Origin: Amorphoplanes digitatis
GTDB taxonomy: Bacteria; Actinomycetota; Actinomycetes; Mycobacteriales; Micromonosporaceae
Assembly (NCBI RefSeq): GCF_014205335.1
Contig: NZ_JACHNH010000001.1
Coordinates: 6,318,501 to 6,382,500 of the forward strand
Length of the DNA: 64,000 nt
Direction: 5' to 3'
Positions 57,508 through 64,000 of this stretch are shown here, piece after piece. Positions within the stretch are counted from its first letter, which is position 1, and each line of letters opens with the position of its first letter. The notes below the pieces were generated by a model. That model was not told the DNA's origin. It ran no database searches and saw only the letters and a list, made by a program, of their open reading frames with translations. The position numbers and the translations under genes are program-made.

Positions 57508-60500
57508 TCATGTCGGGTCTGCTTCGATGGCCTGGAGCCGATCGAGGAGTAGCGCCTCGATGTCGGTGTCGCTCAGCGTCTCGACGTCGAGGACCGGCGC
57601 GGCGGGCCCGGTGTCCACGGTGGCGGTGTCCAGCGCCATCCCCATTCGCTCGGCGAGGAACGGGACGAGCGCGTCGATGGTCGGGAAGCGCCAGGCGAGT
57701 GTGGCCGGCAGGGCGACCTCGACGGCGCTCTCCAGCAACTTCTTGAGCTCCAGCGAGAGCAGCGAGTCGAAGCCCATGCTGTCGAACGGCGCGGTCGCAT
57801 CGACGCGGGCCGGGTCGAGCTTCAGTACCCGGCCGATCTCCACCCGGCAGCGGTCGACGAGCAGCTCCCGGCGGCGCCGCCCTGGCTCGACAGCCAGCAG
57901 CGCACGGCGCAGCTCGCCCGGCCGGGCCCCGTCGGTGATCGGGCACGGACCGTCCTGCCGGAGGGCGTGCTGCGCCTCGGGCAGGGAGTACAGCAGGGGC
58001 CGGGCACGCGCCGCGGAGTAGGCGGGGGCGAAGAGCGACCAGTCCATGTCGGCCACGAGGATCGTGGTCTCCTCGCGGCTCAACGCGCGGCCAAGCGCGG
58101 CCAGGGCCGGGCCGGCCGTCATGAGCCGTAGGCCACGACGCTCGAGCTCACCCTGGTGCGTGTCGTGTGCTTGTCCGGCCCAGGGGCCCCACTGCACCGA
58201 GGTGGCCGGCAGCCCCAGGCCGCGGCGGTGCTCGGCGAGCGCGTCGAGGAAGGCGTTGGCGGCGGAGTATGCGCACTGGTGGCCGCTCCCCCATACGCCC
58301 GTGACGGAGGAGAAGAGCACGAAGGCGTCGAGGCGGCCGGGGAGCAGCTCGTGCAGGTTCATTGCGCCCGCGTCCTTGCCGGACACGACCTGGGCAAGCT
58401 CGGAGGTGGTGGTCGTGGCGAGCGGCTTGACCAGCGAGACGTCGCCCGCGACGTGGAAGACGGCTCGGACCGGGGTGCCGTCCGCGTCGAGCCGCCCGAG
58501 CAGCGCGGTGAGCGCATCCGGGTCGGCCGCGTCGCAGGCGGCCAGGGTGACGCGTGCGCCGAGTGCGGTCAGCTCGGCCTCGAGGCCGGCGGCGCCGGGG
58601 GCGGCCGGGCCACGCCGGGTGGCGAGCACGAGATGGTCGGCGCCACGCCGTGCGAGCCAACGCGCCAGGTGGGTGCCCAGGGCGCCGGTGCCGCCGGTGA
58701 CCAGCACCGTCCCATGAGGCTGGTAGGTGGGCGGCAGGGAGTCGTCGGGAGCCGCCCGCACCAGCCGCCGGGCGAGGAGTCCGGCCGGGCGTACCGCCAG
58801 CTGGTCCTCCTCCTGTGGGCCACTCAGAGCCACGGCGAGGCGCTCGACCGTGCCCGCGTCGAGCGAGCCGCCGACGTCGATGAGGCCTCCCCAACGATCC
58901 GGGTGTTCCAGGCCAACCACGCGACCCAGCCCCCAGACGAGCGCCTGCAGCGGATGCGCGGGCGGGTCCGCCGGGCCCGTGGACACGGCGCCGCGAGTGA
59001 CGAGCCACAACGGCGCGCCCACCTCGGCGTCGCCCAGGGCTTGCGCGAGCGCCATGGTCTGCGCCGTCCCACGCGTCAGGCCGGGCTGACCGGGCAACGG
59101 CGTCTGGTCGAGGGCGAGGAGCGAGACGACGCCGCGGACGGTGGTCCCATGCCCGGCCGACCGGCGCAGCTCAGCGACGATGGCTGCACGGTCGGCGTCC
59201 GCGGCGCAGACATCGACCACGACGCCGCCCTGTGCGACGAGCGCGGCACGTACCCCGCCTGCGAGCTCGTCCTCGGCCGGGCTGTCCGGGGTCACGAGGA
59301 GCCACGTGCCTGCCAGCGACGGCGCGGCCGGCGCGGGCAGCGGAGTCCAGGTGACCCGGTAGCGCCAGGCGTCGGCGGTGTCCTGGTCGCGGCTGTCCCG
59401 GCGCCAGTCCGAGAGGGCAGGCAGCACAGTGGCGAGGGCGGCGCGCTGGGCCGCGCCGGTCAGCCCCAGTACCGTGCCCAGCGCCTCGAGGTCGCCGTGC
59501 TCGATCGCCTGCCAGAGCACATCCTCGACGGCGGAGCGCGGCGGCGGCGCCACCTCGGCGTCGTTGTCGTCAAGCCAGCAGCGCTCACGCTGCCACGGGT
59601 ACGCGGGAAGGCGCACCACGGGCGGGACGGTGCCGTAGAGGCGCGTCCAGTCGACGGGGTAGCCGGCGCAGTACAGCCGGCCGAGTTCGCCGAGCAGGGC
59701 GACGTGGCCGGACTGGTCGCGGTGCAGCGACGCCGCTACCGTGCCTTGAGGCCCGCGTGCCTCGAGCTTGCCGGCGAGCACGCCGCCGAGCATGGGGTGG
59801 CCGGAGATCTCGACGAAGGCGTCGTATCCGTCGTCGAGCAGGGTGTCGACGGCACGGTCCAACAGCACTGGCCGGCGCAGGTTCGTCGCCCAGTACTCGG
59901 CGTCGGGGCCGGCGCCGCCGATCGGCCGCCCGGTGACGGTGGAGACCATGGTGAGTGCCGGCGGCCGCGGCGTGAGGCCGGCCAAAGCGTCGCGGAGCAG
60001 GGGCTGCAGCGGCTCCATCTGAGGACTGTGCGAGGCGTAGTCGACAGACTCGAGGACGCCGCAGAAGATGCCTTCGGCGTCGAGTTCGACGGCGAGGTGT
60101 TCCACCGCGGCTACCTCGCCGGAGATGACCGTCGAGGCCGGCCCGTTGCTGGCGGCGATCGAGACCAGCCCGTCGTCGAGTCGCTGCAGGACTGTCTGCG
60201 TCTCGTCGAAGGAGAGCCCGACGACAGCCATCTTCCCCTTGCCGATCACCGTGCGGATCACCCGGCCGCGGTGCAGGGCGACCAGCAGGGCGTCGTCGAG
60301 ATCGAGCGCGCCGCTGACGTGGGCGGCGGCGATCTCACCCACGCTGTGGCCAACCACCGCGGCCGGCTCGACGCCCCGGGACCGCCACAGGGCGGCGAGC
60401 GCGATCTGCAGGGCGCAGGTGGCCGGCTGCACGACGCCGGGGTCGGCGAGCCGGGAACGTTCCGGCGCCATGGTGAGCTGCTCGATGAGCGACCAGTCGA

Positions 60501-63500
60501 CGTGGCGTCGCAGCGAGGCGTCGCAGCGCTCCAGCATCTCGCGGAACACCGGCTCCTGGTCGAGCAGATCGGCAGCCAAGGGCCACCAGCGTGGCCCTTG
60601 GCCGGAGAAGACGAAGGCCACACGGCAGTGGCGGCCTACGCGCCGGTCTCCCCGCATCAGCCCCGGGCGTTCTCCACCGCGGGCGAAGGCGGCGAGGGTG
60701 TCGCTCAGCTCGGCGGCGGTTCGGCCTACGCAGGCCATCCGCTCCGCGTGATGGGTACGGCGTACCGCGGCGGCGGCACAGTGCTGTGCCACGAAGGCCT
60801 CGGCGCCGGGTTCTGCCAGCTGAGTCGCGTGCCGGGCGGCGAGCTCACGCAGCGCAGCCTCGGTGGGGGCGGAGATGGCCAGCAGATGGGTCCGGCCGTC
60901 GGTGGTCCGCTGCGACGGGACGCGCGGCGGGGGTTCCTCGAGCACCAGGTGGGCGTTGGTTCCGCCGAACCCGAAGGCGCTGACCCCGGCCAGGGCCGGG
61001 CCGTCCCCGGCCGGCCAGGGCTGGTCGGCGTCGGCGACGCGCAGCGCCAGTTCCTCGAAGGCGATGTGCGGGTTGGGCTCGCGGAAATGCAGGCTCGCGG
61101 GGATGCGGCGGTGGCGCAGCATCAGGGCTACCTTGATCAGGCCTGCGATGCCCGCCGCGGCCTCGAGGTGGCCGAGGTTCGACTTGGCCGACCCCACGAG
61201 GCAGGGGTTCGCGCGGTCGCGGCGTGCCGAGACCACGGCGGCGAGGGCCTTGGCCTCGATGGGATCGCCGAGCAGCGTGCCGGTGCCGTGTGCCTCGACG
61301 TAGTGCACGTCTTCGGGCGTGACAGCCGCCCGGTCGTAGGCGGTGCGCAGGACCGCCTCCTGGGCGCGCGGGTTGGGGGCCATGAGTCCGTTGGTCCGGC
61401 CGTCCTGGTTGACCGCGCCGCCGCGGATGACGGCGTAGACGGCGTCACCGTCGCGCAGCGCCCGGGAGAGCGGCTTCAGCACCACCATCCCGGCGCCCTC
61501 GGCCCGCACGTATCCGTCGGCTCGGGAGTCGAACGACTTGCAGCGCCCGTCGAGGGCCATGGCCCCGGCCTTGGCGAAGTTGATCGCGAGCGCGGGCGAG
61601 AGGATGAGGTTCACGCCGCCGGCGAGGGCGATCGTGCAGTCGCCCTGTGCGATGCTCGTGCAGGCCTGCTGGACGGCGACCAGGGAGGATGAGCACGCCG
61701 TGTCGATGGCCAGGCTCGGCCCGTGCAGGTCGAACAGGTAGGAGAGGCGGTTCGCGGCGATGCTGAGCGCGTTACCGGTGCCGGTGTACGCGTCGATCTG
61801 GTTGAGCCGCTGGAACTGCAGGTGTCCGTAGTCGTTGGTGGCGATGCCGATGAAGACGCCGGTGGGCGAGCCGGCCAGCTGTTCCGGCACGATCCCCGCG
61901 TCCTCCAATGCCTCCCACGCGACCTCCGCCAGCAGGCGCTGTTGCGGGTCCATGCTCGAGGCTTCGCGCGGGGAGATGCCGAAGAAGGCCGGATCGAAGC
62001 GGTCGACGCCATGCAGGAACCCGCCCCACCGGGTGGTGGTCTTCCCGGGTGCGGCCGGGTCGTCGTCGGCGAAGTCCTGGAACTTCCACCGGTCGGCGGG
62101 CACCTCCGTCACCGCGTCCGTGCCCTCGCGGAGCAGGCGCCAGTACTCGTGCGGTCCGTCGGCGCCGCCGGGGAACCGGCAGCCGATCCCGATGATGGCG
62201 ATCGGGTCGGAGCCCTCCACGCGCAGGGCGGACGCGGGCGCGGGCTCGTCGGCACCGTCGGCGGTCAGGAAGGCCGCCAGAGCCTCGACGGTCGGGTACT
62301 CCCACGCGAGGGTGGCCGGCAGCGTGCGGCCCAGCCGACGCTCGAGATCGCCGATCAGCCCCACGAGCTCCAGCGATTGCAGGCCGTAGCTCGCGAACGG
62401 ACGCCGGGGGTCGAGGCGCTCGGGGGCGACATGCAGGCGTGCCGCGATCTCCTGGAGAAGCTGTGCCTCCAGTGCGACCCGGGCGGCGAAGGCTGGAAGC
62501 CGCACCTCGGACGGCGTTGTTTCCGGGACGAGCGCTTCGACGTCCGCGTTCCAGCCCGCTACCACGCGAAGGGAGCCGGCCAGATAGGCCTCCTTGCAGG
62601 CATGGCGTTGCAGCTTGCCGCTCGAGGTCTTCGGGATGCTCCCCGGCTTGACCAGCAGCACCTCGTGCACCTGCAGCCCGTGGTCCGCCGCGACCGCCGT
62701 CCGGATAGCGGAGAGGATCGCCTCGGTGTCGAGACGGGCGGCGTTGACGGTCACCGCTTGGACCACGACGAGCCGCTCCGCGTCGCCGGTGTCGACCGAG
62801 AAGGCGATGCCGGCGCCACGGCGCAGCGCGGGATGCGTCGTCTCGACCGTGGCTTCGAGGTCCTGCGGATAGTGGTTCTTGCCCGCGATGATGATGAGGT
62901 CCTTGATCCGGCCGGTGACGTACAGCTCCTCGCCGTCCAGGAAGCCCAGGTCGCCGGTGCGCAGGAACGGCCCGTCGCCGTCGGCGAGCCGCGCCGCCAG
63001 CTGCGCCGCGCTGTCCTCCGGACGGCCCCAGAACGACCGCGCGATGCTGGGACCGGCGACCCAGATCTCGCCCACGCGTCCGCCCGGCAGCGGGGTACAC
63101 GTCTCGGGGGCGACCACCACGAGCCGGTGCCCGGGGATGATCCGGCCGCAGCCGACCAGGGTCCGGGCGTCGTCCCCCGGCTCGGCGGGCTCGACGCGGT
63201 GCTGCGCGAGTGCGGCGGCACGGACCCGCAGCATGGGCGGTTCGGTGGTGCGCCCGCCGCCGGCGATGAGCAGTGAGGCCTCGGCCATCCCGTAGCAGGG
63301 GTAGAACGCGGAGCGGCGGAACCCGTTAGGCGCGAAAGACCGCGCGAACCGCTCCATTGTCTCGGCACGAACCGGCTCGGCGCCGGTGAAGGCCACCTGC
63401 CAGGCACTCAGGTCGAGACCGGCGCGCTCCTGCTCGGAGATCTTCGATACACAGAGGTCGAAGGCGAAGTTGGGTCCCCCGCTGTGGGTGGCCCGGAAGT

Positions 63501-64000
63501 CCGAGACGGCGCGCAGCCAGCGAGCGGGCCGTTTCAGGAAGGCGAGCGGCGACATGAACGTCACCGGGTAGCCGCGGTAGGCAGGCAGCAGGAGACCACC
63601 GATGAGTCCCATGTCATGGTACGGCGGCAGCCAGATAACACTGCTCGGCTCGTTGCCGCCTCTTTCCAGCATGTGGTGGTCGATCGCCGACAGGTTGGCG
63701 AGCAGGTTGGCGTGACTGAGCATCACGCCCTTGGGACGGCCCGTGGAGCCGGAGGTGTACTGCAGGAAGGCAAGATCTTCGCTCCGCAGTCCGGGACGGC
63801 GCCATTCACTCGCCGCGGCCTCGTCCACTTCGTCGACCGCCAGCCAGGGCAGTTCCCCGATGCCGGGTGCCAGCGCCGCGATCTGCTCGCTCATCGCCAT
63901 GGCGGAGGCGGGCGCCAGCACCACCGCAGGGGTGGAATCCTCGATCACGCCGAGCAACCGGGGAAGCATCCGCGCGAGTAGGCCCGGATCCGGCGGATAG
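57508..64000 (-). CDS. FAAL-ACP-KS-AT(methylmalonyl)-KR-ACP, starter enzyme and first PKS module (partial)
   Basis: The gene enters from the right edge; the part seen has about 2163 codons and lacks roughly the first 100 residues. Numbering is from the first Met seen. Fatty acyl-AMP ligase: YTSGSTGRPKGVMLSHANLL (about 71), AFYPCYGMAEASLL, LRTGDLGFLDGEELYVTGR and GKNHYPQDLEATVE. ACP1 has Ser532 in YGLQSLELV. KS: IDTACSSSLVAVQ (Cys759). AT: GHSVGEIAAAH (Ser1209) and VDYASHSPQME, where YASH indicates methylmalonyl-CoA. KR: VTGGTGALGTHLARWL, with Trp in TGVWGSGHQCAYSAAN and no LDD motif, an A-type pattern. ACP2: SMGFDSLLSLE. It activates a fatty acid as acyl-AMP, loads it and makes a 3-hydroxy-2-methyl acyl chain. 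Confidence 0.9.
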   Translation of the reverse strand, partial: YPPDPGLLARMLPRLLGVIEDSTPAVVLAPASAMAMSEQIAALAPGIGELPWLAVDEVDEAAASEWRRPGLRSEDLAFLQYTSGSTGRPKGVMLSHANLLANLSAIDHHMLERGGNEPSSVIWLPPYHDMGLIGGLLLPAYRGYPVTFMSPLAFLKRPARWLRAVSDFRATHSGGPNFAFDLCVSKISEQERAGLDLSAWQVAFTGAEPVRAETMERFARSFAPNGFRRSAFYPCYGMAEASLLIAGGGRTTEPPMLRVRAAALAQHRVEPAEPGDDARTLVGCGRIIPGHRLVVVAPETCTPLPGGRVGEIWVAGPSIARSFWGRPEDSAAQLAARLADGDGPFLRTGDLGFLDGEELYVTGRIKDLIIIAGKNHYPQDLEATVETTHPALRRGAGIAFSVDTGDAERLVVVQAVTVNAARLDTEAILSAIRTAVAADHGLQVHEVLLVKPGSIPKTSSGKLQRHACKEAYLAGSLRVVAGWNADVEALVPETTPSEVRLPAFAARVALEAQLLQEIAARLHVAPERLDPRRPFASYGLQSLELVGLIGDLERRLGRTLPATLAWEYPTVEALAAFLTADGADEPAPASALRVEGSDPIAIIGIGCRFPGGADGPHEYWRLLREGTDAVTEVPADRWKFQDFADDDPAAPGKTTTRWGGFLHGVDRFDPAFFGISPREASSMDPQQRLLAEVAWEALEDAGIVPEQLAGSPTGVFIGIATNDYGHLQFQRLNQIDAYTGTGNALSIAANRLSYLFDLHGPSLAIDTACSSSLVAVQQACTSIAQGDCTIALAGGVNLILSPALAINFAKAGAMALDGRCKSFDSRADGYVRAEGAGMVVLKPLSRALRDGDAVYAVIRGGAVNQDGRTNGLMAPNPRAQEAVLRTAYDRAAVTPEDVHYVEAHGTGTLLGDPIEAKALAAVVSARRDRANPCLVGSAKSNLGHLEAAAGIAGLIKVALMLRHRRIPASLHFREPNPHIAFEELALRVADADQPWPAGDGPALAGVSAFGFGGTNAHLVLEEPPPRVPSQRTTDGRTHLLAISAPTEAALRELAARHATQLAEPGAEAFVAQHCAAAAVRRTHHAERMACVGRTAAELSDTLAAFARGGERPGLMRGDRRVGRHCRVAFVFSGQGPRWWPLAADLLDQEPVFREMLERCDASLRRHVDWSLIEQLTMAPERSRLADPGVVQPATCALQIALAALWRSRGVEPAAVVGHSVGEIAAAHVSGALDLDDALLVALHRGRVIRTVIGKGKMAVVGLSFDETQTVLQRLDDGLVSIAASNGPASTVISGEVAAVEHLAVELDAEGIFCGVLESVDYASHSPQMEPLQPLLRDALAGLTPRPPALTMVSTVTGRPIGGAGPDAEYWATNLRRPVLLDRAVDTLLDDGYDAFVEISGHPMLGGVLAGKLEARGPQGTVAASLHRDQSGHVALLGELGRLYCAGYPVDWTRLYGTVPPVVRLPAYPWQRERCWLDDNDAEVAPPPRSAVEDVLWQAIEHGDLEALGTVLGLTGAAQRAALATVLPALSDWRRDSRDQDTADAWRYRVTWTPLPAPAAPSLAGTWLLVTPDSPAEDELAGGVRAALVAQGGVVVDVCAADADRAAIVAELRRSAGHGTTVRGVVSLLALDQTPLPGQPGLTRGTAQTMALAQALGDAEVGAPLWLVTRGAVSTGPADPPAHPLQALVWGLGRVVGLEHPDRWGGLIDVGGSLDAGTVERLAVALSGPQEEDQLAVRPAGLLARRLVRAAPDDSLPPTYQPHGTVLVTGGTGALGTHLARWLARRGADHLVLATRRGPAAPGAAGLEAELTALGARVTLAACDAADPDALTALLGRLDADGTPVRAVFHVAGDVSLVKPLATTTTSELAQVVSGKDAGAMNLHELLPGRLDAFVLFSSVTGVWGSGHQCAYSAANAFLDALAEHRRGLGLPATSVQWGPWAGQAHDTHQGELERRGLRLMTAGPALAALGRALSREETTILVADMDWSLFAPAYSAARARPLLYSLPEAQHALRQDGPCPITDGARPGELRRALLAVEPGRRRRELLVDRCRVEIGRVLKLDPARVDATAPFDSMGFDSLLSLELKKLLESAVEVALPATLAWRFPTIDALVPFLAERMGMALDTATVDTGPAAPVLDVETLSDTDIEALLLDRLQAIEADPT

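Noticed and set aside
58156..61692. 1178-codon plus-strand open frame inside the PKS
   Set aside because: Composition is Arg/Gly/Ala/Val-rich with no domain; it is the usual antisense shadow of high-GC coding DNA opposite intact KS, AT and KR motifs.

Overview
The window is high-GC (about 70 percent) DNA from a filamentous actinomycete, most likely Micromonosporaceae. This rests on GTG starts, chains of overlapping stop/start codons, Tat and lipoprotein signals, a DUF1906 protein and a hybrid PKS-NRPS locus. Family assignments come from reading motifs; no database search was run.

Layout. (1) 1-1274: the 5' end of a Tat-exported protein, then a divergent VOC/MarR pair with two perfect inverted repeats between them. 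(2) 1497-12267: an eleven-gene minus-strand operon. Every junction overlaps or abuts, and it faces a TetR regulator across a palindromic operator. It encodes three acyl-CoA dehydrogenases, an APH-fold kinase, a HAD protein, a MaoC hydratase, three SDRs and two medium-chain reductases. The HAD, kinase and dehydrogenase parts match the parts of the eukaryotic fusion ACAD10/ACAD11, so catabolism of a hydroxylated fatty acid or other lipid is likely. (3) 12292-22629: assorted secreted proteins, lipoproteins and unknowns, with transposon and gene remnants and a three-gene DUF1906 operon. (4) 22845-29227: transposase debris, a large secreted GH2 beta-galactosidase and a UbiA-family prenyltransferase. 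(5) 29326-31249: an ECF sigma factor between a lipoprotein and an anti-sigma-like membrane protein that share the same C-terminal domain. (6) 31345-32330: a YbaB-like fragment fused to a decayed serine recombinase. (7) 32307-35377: a universal stress protein, SRPBCC, flavodoxin and wax-ester synthase run. (8) 35725-64000: a minus-strand lipopeptide assembly line that runs off the right edge.

The assembly line reads, in transcription order: FAAL-ACP-KS-AT(methylmalonyl)-KR-ACP; KS-AT(degenerate)-ACP; C-A(Gly)-PCP-C-A(Ser)-PCP (broken by one frameshift); KS-AT(malonyl)-KR-DH-PCP; C-A(Gly)-N-methyltransferase-PCP-C; type II thioesterase. Predicted chain: fatty acyl, beta-hydroxy-alpha-methyl polyketide, Gly, Ser extended by malonate, sarcosine. 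Ser plus a reduced and dehydrated malonate is the expected source of 4-amino-2,4-pentadienoate. The locus therefore looks like a member of the amidopentadienoate cyclic lipodepsipeptide family (rakicidin / BE-43547 / vinylamycin type). Its unusual features are a dead AT, a KR-before-DH order and a terminal condensation domain with no fused thioesterase.
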